From Elysia marginata (Eukaryota; Mollusca; Gastropoda; Plakobranchidae), in assembly GCA_019649035.1 (NCBI GenBank), contig BMAT01004406.1, positions 5,268-25,613 on the forward strand: 20,346 nt of DNA, given 5' to 3'. The position numbers and the translations under genes are program-made. The stretch's first letter is position 1. The number at the start of each line of letters is the position of its first letter. The notes under the pieces were generated by a model. That model searched no databases. It saw only the letters and a program-made list of their open reading frames with translations, and was not told the origin of the DNA. This document shows, piece by piece, positions 1 to 11,700 of the stretch.

Positions 1-1178
1 TGTTTTGATTATTCCGTACTCGCCTTTAATTTAGACTGTCAAATATATCGTTATGGAAGCTGTTGGTAATTACAAGTATACAATGGTAAGAGCAATATAC
101 ATGTGTCGCCACACATAACACTCTTCATTTAATACCTATGCAACAGGTCCTAAAGATAAAGTTTAAAAGACAATATCTATTAATTTTTTAAGAGAGTAAG
201 AAATATAAATTGCAAAAAAAAAAAGAATTGGTTATTGTATAAGAAATTGGTGAGTTTTCCGCAACTTCTTTTTTATATTAACGATAGTTCAATACAAGAA
301 AGAAAAGAGATGTAGTAAGGCAAAAATAATAAATGTTAACGGACAGCTATGTACATTTATTTCTATGAGTTGTTTCTCTTTGGTTCGATTCGTAAACTGA
401 ACCTGGATAAATGTTTAATAAAGGTTGGATATACATGTAGCACCAACACGGATGGGTCTTTATAGTCGTTATATTGTCGGTTTCAGGCACAAAATAAGCG
501 TTTGTCTAAAATAACCTTTTTCTTTCTCTTCTAATTCATTTGAACTTTCGGAAGGTCAGTCACTTCACCTTGTCTCTTTAGTACCGGCAGATTTTTTTTT
601 TGCGTGAAGAATGAACAAATTTAACCCATGAAGAAAGACCTCCCTCTAAGAAGACCGTTTTTTTTTACCAACAGTGTCCAAGGTCTTGCTTCAGGTGTTC
701 CAATGTATTTTAAAATGTTGGATACTTGCATCATAAGACTTCATATATGTATTCAGTTTCGTAGTTTTATAAATTTCCATACAATTGATTGCATTTACGT
801 CTAAGTGACCGAATAGTCATTTCTTTTTACACTTCATTTTTATCAGCTTTTAAGACATTGTAATTTATGTATTATTTTCTATACATGCATGTTTGTCACA
901 AATTGTGTCACCTGCGCGTCTACATCCCATTTAGCGCTTTTATTGATGATATGTAGTGTTAAGCGACTTGAGCTCACTTCCAGGGAAGGCGGCGATTTAT
1001 GTAAACATGCATTATTATTGGTATATTGTTACATAGTGTCTGGGAAGAATAGATACACCATGAGGTAATGTACAACAAGGACGTAACTTAATATGAATGT
1101 ACTATATTAACACTTGGTTGCATCAACTAATCCTTGGTATCTTTTGATCTCATGTTGTATTACATCTGTTTGTTGTAG
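1..1178. other. Non-coding; probably intron of the plus-strand gene
   Basis: AT-rich DNA with short A and T runs. I found no exon with a convincing acceptor, frame and donor on either strand. Confidence 0.5.
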
Positions 1179-1227
1179 GTGCAGAAGGAACATCTGCAGG
1201 CACGGAGAAAGATCTTCAAGATGCAAG
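1179..1227 (+). CDS. Penultimate exon of an unrecognised plus-strand gene
   Basis: An acceptor (CATCTGTTTGTTGTAG) precedes 49 nt that read VQKEHLQARRKIFKMQ plus one extra base, then GTTTGT as a weak donor. The stretch is richer in G and C than the surrounding DNA and uses well-formed codons. The residues are basic and helical in character. Its phase-1 end fits exactly the start of the exon at 1619. The frame stays open past the donor to 1382, but the residues there look like intron sequence. I do not recognise the protein and could not find an earlier exon inside the window, so the rest of the gene should lie to the left. Confidence 0.5.
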
Positions 1228-1289
1228 GTTTGTTTACGATACTCTCAGTAAATAACTTATCTCGATTGATTCGTTTTCATTGTTGGCCA

Positions 1290-1360
1290 AAACCCTGTGG
1301 CCTAACGGTAAGACACTCGCTCAGAGATCGGGAGTGTCAGGATGTGTATGCAAACAATCC
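1290..1360 (+). repeat. Probable decayed tRNA-derived SINE head
   Basis: TGGCCTAACGGTAAGACACT at 1297-1316 resembles a tRNA A box and D arm, followed by CTCGCTCAGAGATCGGGAG as in many lophotrochozoan SINE heads. About 45 nt on, GGATGTGTATGCAAACAATCC looks like a degraded B box. It sits in the intron between the two plus-strand exons. The cloverleaf does not close, so it is not a tRNA gene. No clear SINE tail was seen. Confidence 0.4.
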
Positions 1361-1618
1361 ATACATCACATCTTGTAGTTGAAAAGAGACGTTAAAATTC
1401 AAACAACCAACTAATCAAATCTAAGGATGTGACTACCTCTCCTATATATGTACAAGTTCAATGTTTATTTCTCTTAAACTTTGTACATGGTCCAATATCA
1501 CTATTTTATTCTGAATGTTAATTAAAGTTTGATTTTTTTAAAAATCATCTTAGCGGGTTGTAAGCCTATTTCTTCTTTAGCTATACATTTCTTTTTTAAT
1601 TTTATAATTTAACAATAG

Positions 1619-1665
1619 ACAACGTTGAAGAGGTTTACAGCACAGCAGCCGCCAAAAGCGCTTAG
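1619..1665 (+). CDS. Terminal coding exon of the same plus-strand gene
   Basis: After an AT-rich branch and pyrimidine region and AACAATAG, two bases complete a split Asp codon and the frame then reads NVEEVYSTAAAKSA before TAG. GC content jumps compared with both flanks (GCAGCCGCCAAAAGCGCT). Joined to the exon at 1179-1227 the predicted protein ends in a short, probably helical, charged then Ala-rich tail. The evidence is phase agreement, the stop and the composition. There is no family match, so function is unknown. The gene converges on AP1S. Confidence 0.5.
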
Positions 1666-1813
1666 TTTGTGTTATATTGTTATTAGTAAGCTGTGTTACG
1701 TGGCGTATTTTCATTGAATAACTCTAAAAAAAAAAGGATAATATAAAATAGATATGAAACAAAATTGAGTTTCATGCGTCTTTCAACGTTCAGAAGCACA
1801 GAAAAATGCAGTT

Positions 1814-1819
1814 ATTAAA
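1814..1819 (+). terminator. Candidate poly(A) signal of the plus-strand gene
   Basis: ATTAAA lies 149 nt after the stop at 1665, followed by TTGTAATGTG and a second GT-containing stretch 15-35 nt on. It is plausible as the 3' end, but weak given the local AT content. Confidence 0.3.
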
Positions 1820-4011
1820 ACGTTTACACCTTGTAATGTGAAAATTGTGACAAATGATTTATTTCCACTGGTTGAAAGACACATGTAGGTGGTAACCGAT
1901 TAATTATGATTTATAAGCTTTCAGGGCATTCAGAGGGGGAGAATCGTTGCATGTCCAATATTTTGATAAATTTTATAATTGACACTTTTTGTACATGTAT
2001 ATCCAAATTGACGATAAAATCAATTTTTGAAGGTCGATCTCCAAAGATCTCCTGAACAGCCAAAGGCAATTTGCATTGAGATTATATTAAGGAATCGGTA
2101 GTATGAAACTTGTGATTTGCGCCTAAAAATATCATCCATTACCTTACTACAAGGTGTGGGGTTTGCCAAAATTTTATGGCTTGAACAAAGATAAGATAAA
2201 TGCAAAACTGACTAGATGTGTCATACATGTCACAATTTGGAGATACAACAGTTATAACAAGAGCGCACAAAAGTACTCGTATGTTTAACATTAGTGAATT
2301 GAAGCGTTTATCATAAAAACAAATGAAAATTTCAACATCAGCTTTTTTAGTTCTATGTCATCAATTTAAATGAGCATACAAATTTTAGATTCTTCAAATG
2401 TTATACACGATTACTTGATATTGTTATTTTTTCTATACAAAAAAACCATGTACCGAAAAAAAATGCAATTACTCGTAAAACTTAAACTTGATTTTATCAA
2501 AACTATATTTTATGGAAATACAGCCAATGTAAACTGAGGCGACAAAACAGTCACTGACATTTTCACAAATTATGACATCAATAACAGGGTTTGCTTTCAT
2601 TACAGGTACTGATAAGTGTAATTTTACTTACACCCAAACTGAAAAAAATGTTAGATTTAATGAAACCTGAAGGCACTAAGCAGTTATTGTATTGGTAGGA
2701 AATATAAACGAATTTAATGCCATGTAATGTTAATTAAATACAATTAATACTGGCAAACTTGGAGCTAAAATAACTATCATATTTTCTATGCAAGGGATAG
2801 CACAAAATAATAATAATTTTAGGTTAAAAATAGTTTTGTCTTTGGGTTTGTTCTTTTCTGTTTTTGTTTGTTGCCATTTATAGATATATGAGAATAACAC
2901 TGGAAACGACATTTTTATGTAGGATATGAAAGTTTATTCAGGCACATAAGTCATCTTCTTACCAAGTAAACACAACTCTTCTGTAATTCTCTTATTGCCT
3001 AACTCCAGTTGGTTTTATCTATTGTGCACACCATACAAAAAAAAATTAATGAAATTAAACAGTGCATTAAAAATTACAAGGCTGAGGGCTTGCATAATTA
3101 TGAATTTGATTGAACATCCAGACATGATTTTTTTCAGTCCTTTGAACATTTGATGAATTATGTAATAGCTGGTTTTTAATATATTGATAACAATAATAAT
3201 AGTAATAAATATCATCAATATCACATTTCTGGTACATTTAAACAAATACACATGTATTTTGGTATGGAAATTGCCAAAGTAAAACTAGCAATATAACATT
3301 CCCCTCGCAAATTATAATTGTAACCGGTGGTTTTGCAATTTTGTTTGGATGAAATAACTCTAAGAAGTAAAAAAAAGGATCATATAATATCTCTAACATC
3401 ATTCTGCACACACAATACATATACTCATACACCGACACACATAACACATGCCTAATATCCAGAACTTCAAAAAACAAATTTACTGATTAAAGTCACACAC
3501 GCATTCCAACTTTATCGTTATGTGTTACATTTTTTTCAAACTTAAAAGCAATTTATTTACCCTATAGACATGAGCCTAGATGTATAATGAACAAAAAAAT
3601 TGGTTTCTTGAAAGGATAACACAAAATAGTTTTTAAACACCACTAGGTTGTTTCAACACAGATAAAACCAAAGCATTTACTAGAGTTGGCAAACCATAGT
3701 GATAGCCATATATTTGCAGCAAAGCTTAAAATATACATATCACAATTCATAATGCTTGCAGTACCATCTAAAACTTTCTTGCTCAAAATGTTTAAATCGA
3801 ACTTTAAGGGTTGGTGAAATGGTTTTAAAAAAAAACACAAAAAAACAACATGAATTATACAATAATACAGGCCAATCAAAATAGCCCTGAGTTTGAAGTG
3901 TAACATACAACATAAGTGGAATATAGCATACAGGTCCATGTACGCATTAAGTAAACTATCTCTGCTAACCTGCTCAATAGCCACAAAAAGCTAAACCATA
4001 CTTGGACATAA

Positions 4012-4035
4012 TGCACAGATTGGTGCACAGATTGG
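4012..4035. repeat. 12-bp tandem duplication (TGCACAGATTGG x2)
   Basis: Two exact adjacent copies of TGCACAGATTGG lie in non-coding DNA between the two genes. Confidence 0.9.
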
Positions 4036-4354
4036 AGTAAAAAATTTCTTTACGGAAAATGAAGAGGAATGTAAAATTCATCACATAAATAACCCTGCAA
4101 GTCTTGACAAGGCAAAAATTACATTTAAAAATCTTAACCAGTCTAAACATGGACAACAAAAAACCCATAACGAAATTAACCACTTAACAGATATTTAGAC
4201 AAAATAAAACAGCTACAATTTATGTAGAACATCACTTATCCCATACTTTTTGTGCGGTGCCTGGATGTGCTTGGTCAATTATTTCTTTGAGTTCCAAGTA
4301 GAAAGTAAAAAGATTTTTTTTGCACTGCTCTAACTCAATACATATTTTTCCAAG

Positions 4355-4377
4355 CAGTTAAGTTGTACTCTTAACTG
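4355..4377. repeat. 8-bp inverted repeat (CAGTTAAG / CTTAACTG)
   Basis: The two arms are exact complements separated by TTGTACT. This is an isolated hairpin in intergenic or 3' UTR DNA. Confidence 0.7.
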
Positions 4378-5652
4378 ATTTTCGTATTTTTACGGAAAAT
4401 CGGCATCCCTGTTTAAAGCAGCGAAGACCAAAGATTGAAAATCATTAAGGAAATAGAAACAAAAATTGCTTCCGTAACAAAGTTGGCTACCCATAACATC
4501 AGTTATGCAATCTTTATCAATCAAGCACAAGTATTAAGTTCAGAAGCATCTATCTAACTTTTAAAACATTCTGTACAATAAAAATGTCTTTTTTAAAATA
4601 AGTATTTGCCTAGAATATATATAAAAGTAAAATATCCTCTGGTAAGATATACATTGGCAAAATATTATATAAACCTGGAAATAAACTTATGAAAATTTAA
4701 AATGAAGCAAAAATAAGACAAAACGCTTTGGAGTTATAGTTCAAAGTTTGAAAACTCAAGAAATAAAATTAAGATAGATTTTGTGATAGACGTAATGTTT
4801 TAAGGAATGAAAATTACAAATAGCCATGAAAATATTGTCCTATAACCAAATGGCCACTATTTTGTTGTAGTTGTTGCTATTTTTTTCACATAGGTCTCAC
4901 TACTTCCTCCCAAAATAAATTTCTTTGGATTTTGATAACAATAACTCACTCATAAGAAGCTCTAACAATTGCCTACATATTCTTTCTTTAAAAGAAAATA
5001 CCAGAAAATGATTTTAGTAATAGCGCTAAATAGCTGGGAATTTTTGTTTTGTTTTTTTTTTTGCTGCAGTCAAAAACACTAGTCTATGATAAACGCTCAG
5101 ACCCTTCTTTTTTTATTGAAATAAAGTATCATTGACCTCTTTCTGTTGCAATAAAATATCCTTAAAAAAAAAAAGAACAAACTGCTCATTGAAAATTTTA
5201 AACATTCATAAAATATCCTGTTTTGAAATGTATGCATTTGGTTCTGAGGCTCATAAATTTAAAAAAACAATTTTTTAAAACTATGATGGCAGATAAAACT
5301 CTGTGCTTTGTATCGTTTCCTTTTATTTTCAAATTAAAAAGAGTTAACCAAAACAAAACAACTTTGTTTGAATTTGAAGCCATCTTTGTTTAATAAAAAA
5401 AAATTATTTGTTTTTTTTTCTCTCCACAAGTAGCATTAAGACCACTACAAAATATTAGAACACATTTTTGTATTTTAATTACAATATCTTTCTTTCCACA
5501 CATGTCTACACCAAACTCCCGATCTAGAGTATAAAGCATACTGTATTCACAAGAACAGAAGAGAAAAAAAAAAGGTGACAGATATTAATATTATATACAC
5601 AGCAATCAGATCAAGAGATCAAGATGGCTGCTTGGAATGATTTCCAATTCAC

Positions 5653-5712
5653 TCATCCTGTCACAAAGTAAGACAACTCCTCCATAATGCCTCGACTTTC
5701 CTCCATTTCTTG
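5653..5712 (-). CDS. AP1S: AP1S alternative last exon, tail C (vertebrate-like tail)
   Basis: A strong acceptor (TTTCTTTTTTTTCAG|CAAGAA) opens a 19-codon phase-0 reading, [19 protein letters not shown], followed by TGA. Joined to LLQE it gives a 162-residue protein. The stretch [12 protein letters not shown] lines up with the vertebrate tail EDESPRSVLEEMGLA, so this is probably the ancestral type of end, extended by a few hydrophobic residues. It lies 8262 nt beyond exon 4, the longest intron of the gene. Downstream AATAAA hexamers occur at 5322-5327 and 5112-5117, but such AT-rich DNA yields them by chance and I cannot choose. Confidence 0.8.
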   Translation of the reverse strand, partial: QEMEESRGIMEELSYFVTG

Positions 5713-8700
5713 CTGAAAAAAAAGAAAGAAAGAAAAAAGAAAGTTTAACTTGCAATAACGATGAAATGGACACAATTTTTTTGTTTAAAGCCATTAATGA
5801 TAATGTAGGCAATTTCTTTAAAAAAAAGAAAAGAAACAAAAACAAACCAGTTATCCTACAAATGTTATTATCAGTTTACTTTAACTTTTTAAATTAAAAA
5901 TTCGGAATTTCATTTACATCAAACAGGGTCCAACAACCGCGTTGGATTGTAAGATTTTGGCACTGAAATTAAGCGGAAAGTCAATACTTTTTATGAATTC
6001 TCTTTCAACAAAGTTAAACAGCAAGGTAAAAAAAAAAATACACTTTTAAAATTTACAAAATAAACACTATGTAAAAGTGTAACTGAAAGATTTCATGTCC
6101 TAATTACTAATGAGAAAAGCACCTTTTTAAACTTTCTACAAATGCATGTAAATGCAAAAATTAAGCAGTCTGTACAAAACTTGGTAATCTCAGACTCTTT
6201 TAACAATCTCAGCAAAGGGAGCTCATGATTAACTCAATTGTTGAACATTATATTAGTTAAGTATAAGATGGAGTTTGGATGCTGCATATAATCAAAGTTT
6301 TATGTATCATATTATTATTAAAGATCTAAAAAACATCTTCTTTTAGCATTCTTATTGAGAATGCCACAGTACCAGTATTTACTAAAATATAGTAAACAAA
6401 TCAACATTACTTAAAAAAACAATATTTAGATATACAAAACAAATATAAAAAAAAATCTAAAACTAGAAATACATTGATCATTACCCCTTCCACTTTTTCT
6501 AGTTATTATTACAATAACAATAATTATTATTCTTATCACCTCCATTCTACTCATAGAGAAAAATATACAGTTAAAGACGAAACAGTACTGATGCAACTAT
6601 AGATATACAAGTTTTCATACTACAATGTAGAAAAAATAGGATACCAACACAAAAGAGAAGTATCATGCAACAGCAGAGGCAATAGCTAAGCAATTTTAGG
6701 ATAGGACAAATATGATGAGCTAAAAGCGATTACAACACATAAAACAACACACACACTACCAACATTTTTTTTTTAAAAGGCAACAAATCCATTATCACTA
6801 CAGGTAAGCAGAGTCATAGGAAAAGTGGTACAAGCAAAGGCATCAAAAGCATAAGCAGGTTGCTAGTAAACAAAGAGCATTGTTATAATTGGCTTATATA
6901 TATATATTTTTTTTAATTTAATAAAAGAAAACTGATAATTTCAAATCATAAACTGGGTGCATATTTTATATCTTATTAATTTAAAATCTCTTGTCAATTA
7001 AGCTGTTTAAATTTTCATGAAATTTTCGGAAAATTACTGAACAATACTTAATAAAAAACTTTTTAAAAATGTCTTTAATTAAGTCATGAATTGATACGTC
7101 TTTTGTATTTCCTCAAAAAGCATCTAGCTTCATAATGTTGTGATACAGAGATAAAAAATACTTATTTGCAAAACCATTTAAAAGTCCTTTTACATGGTGA
7201 AAAAAAAATTATTTAGATATCCTTGTTATGTATACCTTGAGTTATTGCAATTGGAAAGAAAAAAAAAATTCATTCAGATTTTAAAAAAAAGATATAAAAT
7301 GCTAAGTTAAAAAAATTTCACTTTTTTTCCAATTTCACTTTCAGCCAATGTTTACAATTTTAATTATGCTTCTCTACAATGAAGTTTTTTAGTCTTCCTA
7401 ATGACTTGACAATGTTCAACCTAAGTGAAGATAAAATATCAGACAAACTTTAATTCCCTAACAAAACATTTTAGTTCTTGAATCATTGTCACAAGACTCA
7501 CTTTGCTAAACACAAATTACTTTTTTCCTTACACATTCTTCTTTCTTTTTGTCTCTGTCAATTTCATTATTCATCTACAACTTGATACTGAATCATAATC
7601 TCCTGGTTAACCTTTTGAGCCCTTAGCCCCTAAGCCTTTAAGTATACCCTCGCCCGTTATAATCCACATAAAGGAAAATGAAAACCCCGTTTAAAAGGTT
7701 AGCAGAGCTCCTTTGAGTTATTTTGAAACCTTTAGTTTGAGCTGTCATGGTGAGAGAATGCCAGACCGGTTTACTAGTCTTTGGCAATAGGTGTATATAA
7801 GAATATGATGTATCTGAAAATAAACCTTGACCGGTATACTGGTCTTATGTGCTCAAAAAGTTAAAAATGGATTTATTGATAGAAAAAGCAAAGGGGTACT
7901 TTAACTTCAGTTAAACTTAGACCAATATAAAATATCTGTGATGAAATACGCCTAAGGCTTAATTAAGTGCATGTATCATTTTCAACCTTGTACACACAAA
8001 TCTTTGATAAGGAAGAAAGGGAAAATATTTGAATTCCTCGAAAAGCATCTGATTGTCTAAAGGTAAAGCGAATCTTTTTTTTTTCTCTTCTTCTCCAGTC
8101 TAATCAATTTCAACAAAATTTTTTGTCATTATCACTAAATTATCTTGGACCTGGACATTCCCATAGAACTGCCTCACAAGTGAACAGGAGGGAAATAGGT
8201 CATGTTCAGTTGGAGCAAAAACTTTAAATCTATATACAAAAGCTACACACCTCCTTGCTAAAAAACATACAAATACTCAATAGTTTCAAATAAAATCAGA
8301 ACCAGTGGTTGATAGGCACATGGAGGGTCAAATTATATAAAATGCAGAGGAATGGGTCCATGGCTTCATTTTACTCCAACCATTTAGTAATTGTATGAAA
8401 TGGAACAACCTGACATACATATGAGTCTAAGACACATGATTTTTAACTCTCTCTCACCACAACCTCTGTAACACACGAGGGCAATAATATACTGTATGGT
8501 AGCAGTATTAAATGTCAAGCTGTGCTGTTGTTATCAAACGTCCCTCACTTAAGCGCTTTTTTAAGACGACAAAATCAAGTGCATCGAGTCAAATTATGGC
8601 TTCCTGGCATAAACGCAAGTGTACGTTTTGGTCTACTCAGACCTGATGATGAGAATGGTATAGGAGGCTGAAAACAAATTGTGCTCCCAAAAATTTTAAT

Positions 8701-11700
8701 TTTTTCAATTTTTTCTTTGATACATAATTATACATTTAATACATACATTCTTAGGAATGTGTTTTAATTAATTTCATGTAATATTTCTGAGGCAGGATTA
8801 CTTTAATAGGAAAGCGCAGAAAACTTAAAATAGAAAAAAAATCAAGACACCTATTTATTTTTGTAATGGTATTTTTTAAGCTTCTCTGGGCCCAGGAGAT
8901 TTCAGATCAAAATTAACTTCAGAATAAGTATATCTCGAATCGCACTTAGCGAAGAAGAATTTTCATCCAATAAGGCAAGCTAGAATAATAAAGATTAAAA
9001 TGAAAATTCAGTTCACGGTGCAAGAAAAAAAAAACCTTTTTTTTTTCATTTCAATTAACAAATCCCATGATGGATTTCATTTTGGGACTTGAATGAATTG
9101 TTAAAAAAATAGTAGCCTAAGTTTTTCAAACATCAAGTCACATAACCTACCATTTATGCATAAATACTTTTTTCTTTTCGATCATAAGAAAGATTACATC
9201 AGATATGAATGTAACTAATAGAAAACTGCATCTTGATTTGAAAATCCTTTCATACCTGAGACAATGTAACAAACAGAAATAAAATAAGAACAAGAAAAAC
9301 ATGCATAATGAAGGCAGAAGAGAAGAAGAGATGGAGAGATGGGCACCACACACAAGCAAAGTGAAACAAAACAGCAGGTGAATTGTAGAGAGAAACAGAG
9401 ACAGGCCAAGCACAGACAAACAAAGCGAAGAACAAAAAAACTGGCATGTGATGATACACAATTTGAAGCTGCTTAGAGATATAAACTAGCTCATGACTAG
9501 ATCCAAGACCATACAACTTTTTATTCTTTAATTAAAAAAAAAACAACATTGGTTTGAATTTTAAAAACTACTTGACAGAGAATCAGAGCTGTTTCAAACA
9601 AAAAAACAGATTCAAATTTCAAAGACCAGATGCTACTGCTAGTTTTCCTCTTGAAAAGTAAGTGTTAATCATTTTACATTCCTTTGTCCTTCTTGAACAT
9701 GTCTAGACTCTCCCAATAAAAATTTGTTTTTAAAAATCCTAAAAGTTTAAAAACAATGCAGCTTTTGATAAATATTTTAATTTAAGAGCATACCCTACTA
9801 ATCTGATGAACATTCTTTTTGTAAAACATATAAAAGATTTTCTTTTTTAGCATTGAGTCTGTGCCTGGATTTTGAGCCTTTACAGAGATTCTTAGAACTG
9901 TAAAATGCATTAGAATGGGGAAATATTTCTTTCTATGTCTGTGAAGAAGTACCAGCTCCCACTCCTCCCCCATGGACCAATTCCGCATGTAATGAACTGC
10001 CATAAATGCAATTTTAAGTCACTTGGCTCTGTTGACTGTATCATAAACAGGCAAAATCGTGTCTCATAAAACAGGTTAAAAAATTTGTAAAAAAGGTTGG
10101 TGCCAATCGAGAAAAGGTTTAAAAATAAAAGAATGTAAGCTCTTGATCTCATAAAATGTGATATAGGCTTTTCGGAAACTCCAATCCAACAATCTTGGCT
10201 GCACTATTGTGGAAACTGGAAATATAGTTCCTGAATAAAATTCTACAGAACTGACCTTGTCTAAACAAATATTTGTATAAAAAAAGAAGATATACCATGA
10301 CAAACATGACAAGACAAAAGCCAAGAGGAGGAACACAATGTAACAAACATTACTGTTTAAATTGTTTTTTCATAACCATGCTTGGTAGCTGCTTCAAAAC
10401 ATTTAGAAACGACAAAAATTTCATGAATTTTTTTCCCATCCCTTCTTGATTGATCAAATGTTAAAATGAGTGGAAGCAGATAGTTGCTTTTGGTTTGTTT
10501 AGCTGTATCATTAAGTACGTGAATAGGTTGAAACTTTATGTATGTCCACAGGTAGATACTTTTTTAAAATCAAATTCTAGTAGAAATTTACATGTTCCCT
10601 CAAATTTTATTGAGAGTTAGCGAGAGCAAGTGTGTGTGTGCGTGTGGGGGGGCGTGTATGCCTTCATACTTATTTGTTATTGTATGTAAATTATGTTACT
10701 GAAATTGTTGATAATAAGGTGGGGTTTTTTCTCAATAGTTATACCAGTTTCCACCACATACAACTGAAAAATATGTTTATTTTTCTCCAGGACCTTTCTT
10801 TTTAAGAAACCTGTTTCCCTTCTTTTTTTTTTTTTTAGATATTCTCAGTATCGCATTCCATGCTTTTAAGATACACCTCTCCATAAATTTATACTTTCCA
10901 TGCAAAGACATGAAGGACAAACAAACAAAAAAATCAACACAGACAGAAGACATGCAAGAGAAAGATGCCAAAAGAGAAACCATTGCCCTGGAAAAATAAA
11001 ATTGGCACAAGTATATGAGTGTAGCAAAGACAGAATGACAGCTATGTCGCATATCCAGGAGCCATAAATACTCATAAAGAATTACCTAACCTGCCTTTAT
11101 CACACAGAAAAGTGAACTGGCTCAATATAAGCCATATTCTTTCAGGGCACTTTCTACAGCTTCATCCTTAAAAGAAAAGGACCATACATAGTTAAAAATG
11201 CGAACAAAAAAAAAAAAGAGAAATACAAACCGAATGAAACACACCAGTATTACACAATTGGCTTAAACAAAGCTGATCTTTAACTGACTAAAAAGATCAT
11301 TGAATGCTTTCTGAAGTTGAGGGTCACTACGACTTGTTTTAGTTTTGAGAAAAAAAAATTACATGAGCATTTTAAATTGGAAGTTTTGACAAAAACTAAA
11401 AAAATGAACTTGCTGTACCATATATACTTTTTTTGCACTGGACCTGAAAGGAAAGATTGTAAATGCTGGAACAACAAACATGATTTGTGGATTAAAAAAC
11501 AACAACATGTACACTGTACATTTTCATAAACTGATCATCACTCTACAGGGCACCTATTGGCCAAACCTGAACATCAAACATGTTGTACTACCTATTGATC
11601 GGCAAAAATGATGTGACCAAATCTAGTCAATAGCAATGAAAGACGTATATATGCATGAATATAAAGAGTGCAACTTTTAAGTCTGAGATGTGAAATATGC

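Larger units (their letters stand above)
1666..5652. other. 3' UTRs and intergenic DNA between convergent genes
   Basis: No coding exon was found. The stretch should contain the 3' UTR of the plus-strand gene at its left and that of the AP1S tail C transcript at its right. Minus-strand AATAAA candidates include 5322-5327, 5112-5117 and 2933-2938. Open frames up to 113 codons here are rich in Phe, Ile, Cys and Lys, as expected for AT-rich random DNA. Confidence 0.6.
5713..11121. other. AP1S tail B 3' UTR and the long intron before tail C
   Basis: Apart from the MITE (7611-7860), the CU-rich tract (9259-9436), the tail B poly(A) candidate and the GT repeat, I see only AT-rich DNA with many A and T runs. 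Confidence 0.6.

Noticed and set aside
1297-1360. Possible functional tRNA gene
   Set aside because: Only an A-box-like start and a degraded B box are present; anticodon and acceptor stems do not pair, so a SINE remnant is more likely.
3015-3477. Paired minus-strand frames of 78-79 codons
   Set aside because: They are hydrophobic runs from AT-rich DNA in the convergent intergenic zone, with no conserved motif.
3643-3984. 113-codon minus-strand frame, the longest in the window
   Set aside because: The composition (Phe, Cys, Ile, Leu) is that of AT-rich random DNA, and no recognisable motif or splice structure is present.
3974-4035. Minus-strand SKYGLAFCGY end, superficially like the EYGL tails
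   Set aside because: No splice acceptor in the right phase precedes it, and the resemblance is limited to YGL.
9147-9516. Three overlapping minus-strand frames of 64-104 codons rich in Phe, Leu, Cys and Ser
   Set aside because: They all come from one CU-rich tract that is open in every frame because of its base composition; no start context, domain or splice model fits.
10777-11075. Minus-strand frames downstream of tail B
   Set aside because: They lie in the likely tail B 3' UTR and reflect a pyrimidine-rich stretch; residues show no family pattern.
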